NCBI RefSeq assembly: GCF_016925635.1
Contig: NZ_CP070490.1
Coordinates: 4,947,086 to 5,011,085 of the forward strand
DNA length: 64,000 nucleotides
Source: Lysinibacillus fusiformis
Lineage (GTDB): Bacteria; Bacillota; Bacilli; Bacillales_A; Planococcaceae
Direction: 5' to 3'
Shown here piece by piece: positions 36,314 through 45,376 of this stretch. The translations under genes were made by a program, and so were the position numbers. The notes below the pieces were generated by a model. It worked only from the letters and a program-made list of their open reading frames with translations. It had not been told where the DNA came from and ran no database searches. The stretch's first letter is position 1, and every line of letters begins with the position of its first letter.

Positions 36314-36685
36314 TTAAATATTTAATGAAAAACTTACATTGAAAAAGTAATTGAAAAATCCCCATTTAAATTGGGGAATTATTCTGGCCACCATTTTTTT
36401 GAAAAAATCTCTTAAATTAGTAATAACCTGGTCTGTTTGATATGTAAAAATAAATTCTGATTGATACTCTTTATGCTCACTCCTAATATTTTCCCTAAAG
36501 GAGCACTGCCAATTCCTATACTGTATAAATTGTAATAGGTATTGGTTGCACCGTTGTGCTACTATTTTACTACCATCTTCAATTTTAATATGTAGTGGAG
36601 CATCTGTAAGTATGGAAATAATATAAACATAAAAAGCATTAATTTTTTCATAAAATTGGATTGCTTTTAATTTTTGTTAGTAAAA
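36314..36685 (-). pseudogene. Probable gene remnant without start codon
   Basis: On the minus strand a frame open for about 120 codons runs from a stop at ~36685 to TAA at 36314. The reading includes IQFYEKINAFYVYIISILTD, IVAQRCNQYLLQFIQYRNWQ and NLRDFFKKMVARIIPQF. No ATG, GTG or TTG with a ribosome site occurs near its beginning. It ends inside the ribosome site of the 35673-36299 gene. It is probably a truncated relic; the family is unknown. The rest of 36300-36840 shows nothing else. Confidence 0.35.
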
Positions 36686-36840
36686 AGTATTTATGTCTTC
36701 TCTCCCTTTACTACTTCTCCAACTCTAGTTTTCTCTATATTCCTATCCATAATTTCTTGGTAATTCTTAGATAGGGGCATCTTATAAGCTTTTACTTGAA
36801 AAAAGCTTCAAACTAGAATAGTACTATTAAAAAACTAATT

Positions 36841-37518
36841 TTATTTTTTTTCAAAATTTCCTCTAAATATATTACTAATATTGTTCATTTTATCCATTTT
36901 AAACCGTTTTTGTTCATCTAAATGATTATTAATTACCAATATACTACTTTCCATACTAGTTACTGCAGTATTAAACAATTCTTTATAAGCTAAATTAAAT
37001 AATGGTGTTAAGGAATCCTCATTATTTTCATAATTAAAAATTAAGAACTGATGCACATAAGATTGTAGTTTCTCATTAATTTCAGCCATTCTATCAATAT
37101 TATTTTGTTTTTCATAAATCTGCTGTTTTAACTCAGTATTTTCATGTAATAAAGATAGATATTTTTTTTCTTCAATTATTAGCCTTTGAATTAATTCTTC
37201 TTTATTATAATAAAATTTATTTAATATATGTAAAAAATTAGGTAATTTATTATTGCAATCTTTTTGTAAGTCCCTATTTTCATCTATAATTTGCTTGGAG
37301 TTGTAATCATCAATAATATTTCTCCCTAGTCGCCCTTTTTTTCTCCAAAAAGTTTCTGAGGTTCTAACATTCAATGTCCCATCATTATATAAAATGTTTG
37401 CATAATGATGTATATCTTTATATTTAATTATTCCATTATGCTTTTTTGAAAATTTTAAAACTATACTAGTTACTTCTTCTTTAGACAAACTTGTTTTTCT
37501 ACCTCTTTTCGTTGTCAC
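36841..37518 (-). CDS. TnpC-like accessory protein of the recombinase cluster
   Basis: 225 residues from the GTG at 37518 (AAAGGA 10 bases upstream); a TTG at 37527 is too close to that site. The N-terminus MTTKRGRKTSLSKEEVTSIV and the following KDIHHYANILYNDGTLNVRT look like a small DNA-binding domain. Residues ~80-160 form a coiled coil (LLHENTELKQQIYEKQNNID). This is the form of TnpC in Tn554-type elements, which modulates transposition frequency and orientation. It overlaps the third recombinase gene by 20 bp, so it is co-expressed. Identity rests on position and architecture. Confidence 0.6.
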   Translation of the reverse strand: MTTKRGRKTSLSKEEVTSIVLKFSKKHNGIIKYKDIHHYANILYNDGTLNVRTSETFWRKKGRLGRNIIDDYNSKQIIDENRDLQKDCNNKLPNFLHILNKFYYNKEELIQRLIIEEKKYLSLLHENTELKQQIYEKQNNIDRMAEINEKLQSYVHQFLIFNYENNEDSLTPLFNLAYKELFNTAVTSMESSILVINNHLDEQKRFKMDKMNNISNIFRGNFEKK

Positions 37519-39166
37519 TAGGTTCAATTCCTTTCAAAATTATAGAATTTATTTGTGCTAAGTGATTTATCTCTTTGATTAAAGTTCCTGAATATGTCTT
37601 TAATTTATTTTTAATCCATGGGTTCATTTCAAAAGAACCTTCGCTTAAAATTTGTCTATGAAGTTCCATTATAAAAAAAACTATTTCGTGTATTTTTTCT
37701 TTTTTATCCTTACTTATTTCTTCAAATATATTACTATTATCTTCTAGTTCATTTATTGGAATACGCCAATAATCACAAAGCATACAATTCTCAGTCTGGC
37801 AACGTTTATTTACATCTATACAGTATCCAGGGACACTTAAATTATCCCAGTCCTCCTTTTTGGTTGTCGTTACTTTATTTTTAATTAGTGATGGTGTTAT
37901 TTCATATGTTTCTTGGTTTTGCAAGCTGTAATTCAAATTATTTACTAATTTAAAAACCTCAGAATCTATCCAATATTCAACATGAGAAGAATAATGGTAT
38001 TGAGATTCAATAGTTGAATGACCACCAAGTCTCGCAATTTCTACTGGTGAAACTCCTTGAAGCATTAATGAAATAAATGATAGATGTCTAGTATCGTTTG
38101 GCCGTACTCTGTTTTCATTTTCAATATTATCTTCATATCTTGTATTGATTATCTCATTATAAAATCTGTTTATTAAATTTCTTAAATTGTGAAGATTAAA
38201 ATATTCTTTATAGCTTTTTTTCTTTCTAAAATAAATTGGGTCAGCCCATATAATTGACCAATATGAAATTAGAGTCTTAGTATTTCCAAATTGATTTGTT
38301 ATTTGTATATAGTTATTTATTAATTCATAAAGGTCTTTTGAAATAGATATTTCTTGATGATTTTGGACTTTATTTTCTCTATGTTTAATTCTATTAATTT
38401 TAATGAAATATTTTTCATCAGTTTGTTTTAAACAATCCCTACTAAGTGAGCAAAATTCTGAAGGTCTAACAGGGATGATACTGGTTAGATTCCACCAAAT
38501 TAAAATCGGATAAAATAGTATATAAGATTTAGTAATTGTGCTATGTTGCTGATTTTTAACAGATTCTTCCTCGAAGAATTTATCTAAATAAAACTTAAAC
38601 ATTAATAGATATTTCGAAGGCGGTAATTTTCTTATTGAAGCTTTTATCCTGATTCGTTTTTTGTAATTGGATAATAATTTGACTATTTCATGATCAATAT
38701 TTAAATTAGAGAATACTAGAAATGAAAGTGTTGAATGAATTTTTTTCCACTTTGCTCCAGATGTAATACCTGAAAATTCGATATATTTAATATATGCTCT
38801 TACTTTATTTTCTTTAAAACCATCGGTCATATATAGTGCTTGTTTAAAATTTCTAAATATAGTTATTGCTTCAGAAAGCGATAAATTAACTAACAAATCA
38901 CAAACCCAAAACTTCATTTTATATTTCAAAATTTCGTTTTTGATTTTCCCTACACTAATATCTTCAGTTAATGAAAAATCAAAATTAAGATAATATCCCA
39001 TATATAAATGACCTACAGGACAAACCCATACATCATTCTCAAATTCACTATTAATAATTTTCTCTGCAGATTCAAGACTTTCAAATATTTCTTTTTGTTC
39101 CTCAATCAATTTATTACTAATATATATTATATCTAAATTTTCATTTTTTTTATCATTTCTTAACAT
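37499..39166 (-). CDS. Tyrosine recombinase, third of the trio
   Basis: 555 residues from the ATG at 39166 (AGGTG 6 bases upstream; GTG at 39175 is an alternative). The catalytic domain is in the second half: first Arg in IIPVRPSEFCSLSRDCL (~232), then NDTRHLSFISLMLQG (His/Arg box, ~362) and ARLGGHSTIESQYHYS with the His and nucleophile Tyr (~380-390). A C-terminal Cys cluster (CIDVNKRCQTENCMLCDYWR, ~447-465) looks like a zinc knuckle. It starts directly after the second recombinase gene. Probable role: integration and excision of the island together with the two upstream enzymes. Confidence 0.85.
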   Translation of the reverse strand: MLRNDKKNENLDIIYISNKLIEEQKEIFESLESAEKIINSEFENDVWVCPVGHLYMGYYLNFDFSLTEDISVGKIKNEILKYKMKFWVCDLLVNLSLSEAITIFRNFKQALYMTDGFKENKVRAYIKYIEFSGITSGAKWKKIHSTLSFLVFSNLNIDHEIVKLLSNYKKRIRIKASIRKLPPSKYLLMFKFYLDKFFEEESVKNQQHSTITKSYILFYPILIWWNLTSIIPVRPSEFCSLSRDCLKQTDEKYFIKINRIKHRENKVQNHQEISISKDLYELINNYIQITNQFGNTKTLISYWSIIWADPIYFRKKKSYKEYFNLHNLRNLINRFYNEIINTRYEDNIENENRVRPNDTRHLSFISLMLQGVSPVEIARLGGHSTIESQYHYSSHVEYWIDSEVFKLVNNLNYSLQNQETYEITPSLIKNKVTTTKKEDWDNLSVPGYCIDVNKRCQTENCMLCDYWRIPINELEDNSNIFEEISKDKKEKIHEIVFFIMELHRQILSEGSFEMNPWIKNKLKTYSGTLIKEINHLAQINSIILKGIEPSDNEKR

Positions 39167-39175
39167 ATAAATCAC

Positions 39176-41911
39176 CTAAATCTTTAGATATTGTGGTGTA
39201 TAAGTAAGTAATTTATTTAAATCGACATCTTCTGTATTTCCAATAGTATTTATTAACTGTAAAAATTCATCTTTCCCATCTTTAAAAAAGTTAAATACTT
39301 GATTCTCTCCAAAAAATTTTATAGCAAATAATAGTTGATCCATTAGATTAAAAAGAATATTAGTATATTTTATCCTTTCTGCATTTGTCCCCCCCTCAAT
39401 TTGATTCTTATAATTTTGTAAATATAACTTAGTTTTATTTACTAGTATTGAGAGAGTATAAAAATTGGGTATTGAATATGAACAGCCAATACAAGATTCG
39501 CTGAATTGTTTGACACAGCCAGTTTCAGACATCAAACACTGAATATTGTCCTCGTTACTTGGCATAAGGTTCGCTTTTAATTTATTGTTTAATTCTAAAA
39601 CCTGATCTATACCTAGTGATAAAATTTTATCTGTTATACTTTTTTCCTCTGCCAACATATTTATAATAAATCCAGATGATGCTTCTATTCCTATCACCCC
39701 TCCTAGCTTTTTTTTTAGTAACTGAATTTGTTGAGTCCTTTCAGATAGAGCCCTTTTCTCTCCAAAAATAATGTCTGCTAGAAGGCTAGGTATATATCCA
39801 AAGCTCTCCCTTTCGAACAATTGTTCGCTAACAAAATTGAATTGTTCTCTTGGTATATTAATGTATAAATTTGTTGTCTCCTCGCTAACATGAGATCTTA
39901 ACCTTTGAGCCACTTTTAGTGCTGCAGCACCATCTCCTTCTTCAGCCAGGATACTATACATTAATGTTAATAGAGTTCGATTCATCTTCCTTGATTCAAA
40001 TGTAAATTCTTTCTGGAAGTTTTTAAAAAAGATAACTTGATATTTTTTATTAAACTCTCGATTTTTATTTGGAAAGTCAATAATTCTTCTTTTACTTTCA
40101 ACAAATGACTTTTTTGAAGTACTAAATTGGGGAATATTTTCGTAAATTAGTGTACATATAACTGCTGCTGTTGCTAGGGGCACTTTCAAATCTTTTGAGC
40201 AATAAAAGTTTCCTAAAACTTGAGTCTTATTAATTAAATAATCTTTTCTAATTATTTGTGAAATAACTTTTTCTACTTCATCTTTAGTAAGATCTCTACC
40301 CTTAAGTTCCTCTAAACTAAAAATTCCTATATCATTTAAATTTATTTTCGGAAAATTGTTTATAACATCGCTATGTCTCCAAGCATTATTTAAATGAACT
40401 AAAACATAAAGCCAGGAGGAAGCATAACAATATGATTTTTTTCCACTAATTATATCTAAGGCATCTTCAATTGCTCTTTTTCTGTGAAACTCTGTTTTCT
40501 GGACATATTTGTATACATCTAAAAACACTTCAAAATTGTAAGTCTCCTTAGTAAATACTTTTTCTTGTTTTTTTAATTTAAATTTAATTCTCCTGAAATC
40601 ATTTTCACTATTCTTTTCACAATACAGTGGATAAAATTCTTTTAAAAAAACAAATATATTTCTTTGAATATAATTAGGAATTGTATCATTGAAAATTGCC
40701 AAATTAATTTCTTTAACGGTAAATTGATATAACTCTCTAGATACAGTTAATTCACTCAAAATTTGAGTACATTTTACATAACCAGAAATATATGACTCAA
40801 TAGTATTATTATTCGCTTTTGTTAATAATAACTTATCCGCACAATATTTCATCCATTCTTCATTTGTTAACTTGCTATTTTCCGAAAAGATTATTTTTAA
40901 CTTATGTAATATTATTTCAAACGCACTTATAGCGTCTTTATAGTCGATAGTTGATAAAATATTTTCTAAATCCTTGTTATTTTTCAAAGCCAATACATCT
41001 TTTTTTAAATAAACTTTAGTATAATTCGTTGTACTATTTAAGGCTGATTTTATTAAGGGGGTAGCGTTAATTGCACTTAGATCATACAAAGTAAAAGTTG
41101 TAAGATTTAATACTTCAAAAGTTTCTTTGGGTGATAAATAATTTTCCCTATAGTACTCTTGCTTTTTCTTTAGGGCAAATATATCTTTTTTAAAATAGTA
41201 ATATCGCCCTTTATGTTGAAAAGCCTCTATTCCTTGTTCTCTACAGAAGTGACGAAACGTACTTGAAGCTTTAAAATTTAAAAGCCTTCTTGCTTCCCCT
41301 GAAATAATATATTCCTCTAAATTGCAGTTACTCAAACCAGAAGATAAATATTTATCAATATCCTCTTTTAAATAAAAAAATTTTGTGTTCCATACAGTAT
41401 AAAATTTTACTTGTTTACTTTTTCTCAAACGAAATAGATTAGAGTTTGACATATTATATTTTTTTAGCAAAATGGATTGAGCGATATATTTATTCATAAA
41501 GTTATTAAATGAAAATTTATTCACAAATATACCCTCTAATTTACCAATAAAAGTTTCATATTCTAAAATTTCAACATTTTCTATTTTTAGTATATCAATA
41601 ATATTATTTTCAATAATTTCCCTATTTTTAGTACCACTGTTAGTGCATAAAGAACTTACTTCAAAATACTTTTTAACTTCTTTAAAATTATAATACTTAT
41701 CAAAAAGTTCAAGTATTGTTATTAAATAATTATCTAATGAGCCCTTATTTACTAATAATCTATGATTCTCTTCTTTTGTTATTAGACGACCAAGTTGTGA
41801 TAAAAAAAGTATCTTTTCTTTCCTTAATCGTAAGGTCTTATATCTATTCCCTCTCTCTACTTGATGAACTGTTAACCACTTATCATTACTAACCTTTGAA
41901 ATCGCAATCAC
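39176..41911 (-). CDS. Large tyrosine recombinase with helix-turn-helix modules, second of the trio
   Basis: 911 residues. The N-terminal ~310 residues hold several MerR/excisionase-like modules: YNMSNSNLFRLRKSKQVKFY, ARRLLNFKASSTFRHFCREQ, LSPKETFEVLNLTTFTLYDL. The catalytic part has WRHSDVINNFP (first Arg, ~509), NRTLLTLMYSILAEEGD (~655) and AQRLRSHVSEETTNLYINI with His and Tyr (~677-690). A Cys cluster (CLMSETGC...CIGCSYS, ~790-812) ends the protein. The GTG start overlaps the upstream stop (GTGA). The size and layout recall TnpB of Tn554 but it is longer. Confidence 0.8.
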   Translation of the reverse strand: MIAISKVSNDKWLTVHQVERGNRYKTLRLRKEKILFLSQLGRLITKEENHRLLVNKGSLDNYLITILELFDKYYNFKEVKKYFEVSSLCTNSGTKNREIIENNIIDILKIENVEILEYETFIGKLEGIFVNKFSFNNFMNKYIAQSILLKKYNMSNSNLFRLRKSKQVKFYTVWNTKFFYLKEDIDKYLSSGLSNCNLEEYIISGEARRLLNFKASSTFRHFCREQGIEAFQHKGRYYYFKKDIFALKKKQEYYRENYLSPKETFEVLNLTTFTLYDLSAINATPLIKSALNSTTNYTKVYLKKDVLALKNNKDLENILSTIDYKDAISAFEIILHKLKIIFSENSKLTNEEWMKYCADKLLLTKANNNTIESYISGYVKCTQILSELTVSRELYQFTVKEINLAIFNDTIPNYIQRNIFVFLKEFYPLYCEKNSENDFRRIKFKLKKQEKVFTKETYNFEVFLDVYKYVQKTEFHRKRAIEDALDIISGKKSYCYASSWLYVLVHLNNAWRHSDVINNFPKINLNDIGIFSLEELKGRDLTKDEVEKVISQIIRKDYLINKTQVLGNFYCSKDLKVPLATAAVICTLIYENIPQFSTSKKSFVESKRRIIDFPNKNREFNKKYQVIFFKNFQKEFTFESRKMNRTLLTLMYSILAEEGDGAAALKVAQRLRSHVSEETTNLYINIPREQFNFVSEQLFERESFGYIPSLLADIIFGEKRALSERTQQIQLLKKKLGGVIGIEASSGFIINMLAEEKSITDKILSLGIDQVLELNNKLKANLMPSNEDNIQCLMSETGCVKQFSESCIGCSYSIPNFYTLSILVNKTKLYLQNYKNQIEGGTNAERIKYTNILFNLMDQLLFAIKFFGENQVFNFFKDGKDEFLQLINTIGNTEDVDLNKLLTYTPQYLKI

Positions 41912-43173
41912 TCCTTTTTATGAATATATGCCTCGATTTTTTCCAATGAATTATTTATTGATTTATATGTATTCTTATAATCTACATAGTCCATTGAACT
42001 TTTAGTATTTCTGTCGCCTCGAGCTATAGCTATTTGAGTAGATGTCATTCCCATATCAAATAATATATTTGTATAGATGCCTCTCCCTATATGAGTTCCC
42101 CAGTATGAATCAACAAATATATCATAGTCAGGATGGTTAATTTCACATAAATATTTTAAAAACTCAATTTTCACCTTTTTGAACCTTCGCTCATATACTT
42201 TTCCAGACATTGCATTACCGTTTTTATCTAAAAAGAGGGCATAATTATTTTTTATGATATTTTGTTTAATTTTTCTATCCAAGTCCTCTATATGATCCTT
42301 GTAAACTGTCCACAGTAAATCATTAGTGATTATAATTTGTTGAGATAAAGAATTGTTAAGATAATTAATTCTTTTTGGAAATTCGAATTTTGTATCTTTT
42401 AAATGATTAAACAGAATATTTCTATTATCCCTGATTTTAACATTTAAATTCCTTCTATATTCTACGTCCAAATCTGCTCTAGTTATATTAACTATTTCTC
42501 CTCTTCTTAATCCTCCGAAAAATTGCAGGCAAATTCCAAATGCAATTTCTGGTGCTACATTTCTTGCTATATTTATAAATACATTAACCAATCTATATCT
42601 ATCTTCGCCAAAATCTTTTAGTTTTGGGATTCCAATTAAAGATACATTTGATGGATATCTCGTTTTTAAAGTTGGATCTTTAAAAATTGAATCAAATTTT
42701 GCTTTTCTTTCAGTATTACTTGTCTTAATTTTTTCATTTATTAGATTTAATTCAAGCAAATAAAGATAAAATTTATTTAGGTACCTATCGTATTGCATCA
42801 CAGTATTCTTTTTTCTCCCAGTAATCGATAGATTAGTAAGGAATAAACTTCCATGCTTAATTGTTAAACCTTTCAAACCTGCCTTTTTTAGATTTATAAA
42901 ATTCTTATTTCCTTTATTAATTTCATCAATACAATAATTTAAAAATCTGCATATAGAATTAGCTGCTGCTACTTGAGTATTAATAGTCAATCCCCTGTAA
43001 CCATATATTGTTTTTATAAAAAGACTTAAAGGATGTGCTATCTCAATTCCAGTATTTATATTTTTTATACAAATAATTATAGATTTATATTTTATTACCT
43101 CATCATTAATTTTTTCTGTTATTTCCAATTCCTTTGTCATAAATTTGAATAGTTTTTTATTTATTACAACCAT
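41908..43173 (-). CDS. Tyrosine recombinase, first of the trio (TnpA-like)
   Basis: 421 residues from the ATG at 43173, preceded by GAGGGGTG; a GTG at 43185 lies within that site. An N-terminal core-binding SAM-like domain (~45-160) is followed by the catalytic domain: FFGGLRRGEIVNITRADL (first Arg, ~221), YWGTHIGRGIYTNILFDMG (~360, His-x-x-Arg) and IARGDRNTKSSMDYVDYK with the nucleophile Tyr (~394). It is the gene nearest the right end of the island, 87 bp from the terminal repeat, as tnpA is in Tn554. Confidence 0.85.
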   Translation of the reverse strand: MVVINKKLFKFMTKELEITEKINDEVIKYKSIIICIKNINTGIEIAHPLSLFIKTIYGYRGLTINTQVAAANSICRFLNYCIDEINKGNKNFINLKKAGLKGLTIKHGSLFLTNLSITGRKKNTVMQYDRYLNKFYLYLLELNLINEKIKTSNTERKAKFDSIFKDPTLKTRYPSNVSLIGIPKLKDFGEDRYRLVNVFINIARNVAPEIAFGICLQFFGGLRRGEIVNITRADLDVEYRRNLNVKIRDNRNILFNHLKDTKFEFPKRINYLNNSLSQQIIITNDLLWTVYKDHIEDLDRKIKQNIIKNNYALFLDKNGNAMSGKVYERRFKKVKIEFLKYLCEINHPDYDIFVDSYWGTHIGRGIYTNILFDMGMTSTQIAIARGDRNTKSSMDYVDYKNTYKSINNSLEKIEAYIHKKE

Positions 43174-43271
43174 TTGAAGATTCACCCCTCACTTTTACAA
43201 CTTTTACAGTAATTATAATACACAGTTAGAATAATCTAAATTCAATTCTTTTTCGCCCTTTCGCCCAAAAG

Positions 43272-43282
43272 TGTACCTATAA
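43272..43282 (-). repeat. Right terminal inverted repeat of the island
   Basis: On the minus strand TTATAGGTACA, a perfect inverse of 18395-18405. It includes the TTA codon of comGA. Next to it are two CGCCC motifs (43255 and 43262, separated by TTT). Confidence 0.75.
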
Positions 43283-43894
43283 TCCTGCAGCATATGTAAC
43301 ACCCGCTCGCTCGTTTACTTGAATTTGAAGTAAATTTGCTTGGCTGTTTTCTACAGGATCTTCTAAAGAAATCACATGTCGATTCAATTCTGTGGAACAG
43401 TAGTGGATTAAGGAATAAAGTGAAGTAGACTTGCCAGAGCCTGTTGCTCCCGTAAAAAATAGAAGACCTTGTCGGTTTTGTACTAGCTCCATGAGTTTGT
43501 GAGCTGCGCTTTTGGAAAAGCTTAGGGAAGTTAGTGGAAATGCATGATTTTGGAGAAGTAAACGAATAATTAAGCTCTCTTTTAAAAATACAGAAGGCAG
43601 TGTGGATACTCGAAACGAATACGAACTTTGCTCCATTGCTTTTTGAAAGGCGCCGCTTTGAGGTTTACGCCGCTCACTGATATCTAATTCTGCAAGAAAT
43701 TTATAATAAGAGATCATTCTTTCTGCAAGTTCATTCGGTAGCTCACCAGCGTGGAGAAGTTTATCATATTTTCGAAAATAGATCCGATATTTTATGTTTC
43801 CTGGAACCAGCAATAAATCGGATGCTCCAAAATGATAGGCCTTTAGTAAAAGTTGCTCACATCTTTGTTCTACAACTGTTTCAAAACTCTGCAT
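43277..43894 (-). pseudogene. comGA: comGA, 5' fragment (interrupted by the island)
   Basis: 205 codons from ATG 43894 (AGAGAGGTG ribosome site). The frame holds the N-terminal domain (ASDLLLVPGNIKYRIYFRKY) and Walker A TGATGSGKSTSLYSLIHY, then ISLEDPVENSQANLLQIQVN and YAAGL. A TAG then arises from island sequence. Walker B and the His box are on the other fragment at 17981-18388, 24.9 kb away. The truncated protein cannot be an active ATPase, so the pseudopilus should not assemble unless the island excises. Confidence 0.93.
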
Positions 43895-44221
43895 ATATGC
43901 ACCTCTCTTTTAGTTCATTCGAATAAGACCGCTTTATTCGTTATTTCCTAGTATAAGGAGGAACTTGCCACGAGAAAAGCCCTTTTCCGAAAATAAAAAT
44001 TTGCAAGATAATTTTCTGCCAATAATGTTTTTTGCTATAAAAATGTGGATAAAGTGCAATTTTCCACTAAAAAAGAATATAAATACATGAAAAACTTAAT
44101 ATTTATGCCGAAATGAACTGTATCTTTTTCAATAATACAATATAATAGTATCAACATGATTATTTTCCTAACACTTGGTAGACGAACATAATTTTTATAT
44201 TAAATTAAAGAGGTGAAGCTC
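43895..44221. other. Divergent promoter region of comGA and the 44222 regulator
   Basis: Toward the regulator, a -10-like TATAAT lies at 44141-44146. Toward comGA, AT-rich AAAA-N5-(C/T)TTT motifs occur (for example AAAATTGCACTTT on the minus strand near 44060) that could be a ComK box, but the match is weak. No gene is supported. Confidence 0.4.
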
Positions 44222-44932
44222 ATGATCCATCCATTAAAAATTACTAGTACACTAGCCGATGAAACAAGATACTCTATTTATGAGTACATATTGCAAGAGA
44301 AAAAAACAGTTACTGTACAACATATTGCTGATCAATTCGGTATCCATCCTAACGTTGCTCGACTTCATTTAACGAAGCTTTCAGAAATAAACATTATTAC
44401 AGCTGACTATGTAAAAACAGGTAAAGGTGGCAGACCTGGACGTGTTTATAAAGCTTCAGAGAAAGGCGTTTCACTTACATTTCCAAGACGTGATGAAGAT
44501 CGTTTATTAAAATGGACAATTCAATTAATTGAAGACTTTGGTCCATCTGCATTAACAAAGTGCCAGGAAATTAGCTACCAAGATGGCTACCAGCAAATGA
44601 AAAATTATATGAATGCTGATTTGACATTAAGTAATTCTCTTTCCTTCGATGAAAAACTTCAGCTATTAACGGACAATGCCGCTTTAATTGGCTATATTCC
44701 ACAAATTCAACAAACTGAGCATGGAAAAAAAGTGATCTTCTCCATTTTCAATTGTCCATTCCAGGAGCAACTGACTGCCCATTCTGAAATTGTTTGTTCA
44801 TTACATGAATCCTATTTAAAAGGACAATTAGATGCACTGTTTACGAACAATGAATTTGTGCAAATGGAAAGTATGATACATAATTGCGATTTATGTAAAT
44901 ATGAAATAAACGTGACAGAAATCGATCGCTAG
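44222..44932 (+). CDS. ArsR/SufR-like transcriptional regulator
   Basis: 236 residues from the ATG at 44222 (AGAGGTG 6 bases upstream). The N-terminal winged helix is clear: TVQHIADQFGIHPNVARLHLTKL (~30-52), followed by the wing GKGGRPGRVYKAS. The C-terminal half has cysteines in FNCPFQEQ, IVCSLHESY and HNCDLCKYEI, the arrangement in SufR-type regulators that bind an iron-sulfur cluster. The regulated genes are unknown. It is transcribed away from comGA. Confidence 0.75.
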   Translation: MIHPLKITSTLADETRYSIYEYILQEKKTVTVQHIADQFGIHPNVARLHLTKLSEINIITADYVKTGKGGRPGRVYKASEKGVSLTFPRRDEDRLLKWTIQLIEDFGPSALTKCQEISYQDGYQQMKNYMNADLTLSNSLSFDEKLQLLTDNAALIGYIPQIQQTEHGKKVIFSIFNCPFQEQLTAHSEIVCSLHESYLKGQLDALFTNNEFVQMESMIHNCDLCKYEINVTEIDR

Positions 44933-45049
44933 ATTAAAAATCCATTTGTTTGTCACAAACATGGAGAAGTTACAGTTTACAGACACCTTTCATATCATTT
45001 ATAATGAGTAAGAGATTATTGTGTCGTGGGCAAAAGGAGGGGAAATTTC

Positions 45050-45292
45050 ATGGATAATATGTATAAAGTTATGGCATTCTGGACAGGTATTTTTGCCGTT
45101 ATGTTCTACCTTGGAGGTATGAACGAGGTATCGCTATTATTCTTAGGTAATACAGGTTTATTCTTATTATTAGGCTTCTTAAACCTTTCAGAACGTATGT
45201 ACATGTACATTTTCGGAGCATATTTAACTGTATTCTTCGCTGGCTTCACGTACTATACAACATTCATTCACGTACCTGGTGGCGGTCATTAA
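45050..45292 (+). CDS. yqgY: DUF2626 family membrane protein YqgY
   Basis: 80 residues from the ATG at 45050, with AAAGGAGGGG upstream. It has three short hydrophobic helices: MAFWTGIFAVMFYLG, LLFLGNTGLFLLLGFL and GAYLTVFFAGFTYYTTF. It closely resembles the conserved Bacillus YqgY protein, whose function is unknown. It lies beside yqgX and yqgW as in B. subtilis. Confidence 0.8.
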   Translation: MDNMYKVMAFWTGIFAVMFYLGGMNEVSLLFLGNTGLFLLLGFLNLSERMYMYIFGAYLTVFFAGFTYYTTFIHVPGGGH

Positions 45293-45305
45293 TACAAAGA
45301 AAATC

Positions 45306-45338
45306 GCGTATCTCACGATTGGTGAGATACGCTTTTTT
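45306..45338. terminator. Terminator after yqgY
   Basis: GCGTATCTCAC / GTGAGATACGC stem followed by TTTTTT on the plus strand. Confidence 0.9.
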
Positions 45339-45376
45339 ATGTGCTAAGTGATAATTTTAGCTAATTCGCCATTTTT

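Larger units (their letters stand above)
18389..43279. mobile_element. About 24.9-kb integrated defence island in comGA
   Basis: The boundaries follow from the split comGA codons. On the low side comGA sequence stops after the CTA codon at 18386-18388; on the high side it stops at the TTA codon at 43280-43282. An 11-bp perfect inverted repeat, TTATAGGTACA, lies at both ends (18395-18405 and, inverted, 43272-43282). Subterminal CGCCC motifs occur near both ends (18461, 18488; 43255, 43262). No long direct target duplication is seen. Three tyrosine recombinases and a TnpC-like gene sit at the right end, the layout of Tn554-like and recombinase-in-trio elements. Cargo: CBASS, Gabija, a GTPase, a zinc-finger protein and several gene remnants. 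Confidence 0.9.

Noticed and set aside
18395..43282. Island considered as a prophage
   Set aside because: No capsid, tail, terminase, lysis or phage replication genes; the recombinase trio and cargo point to a transposon-like island.
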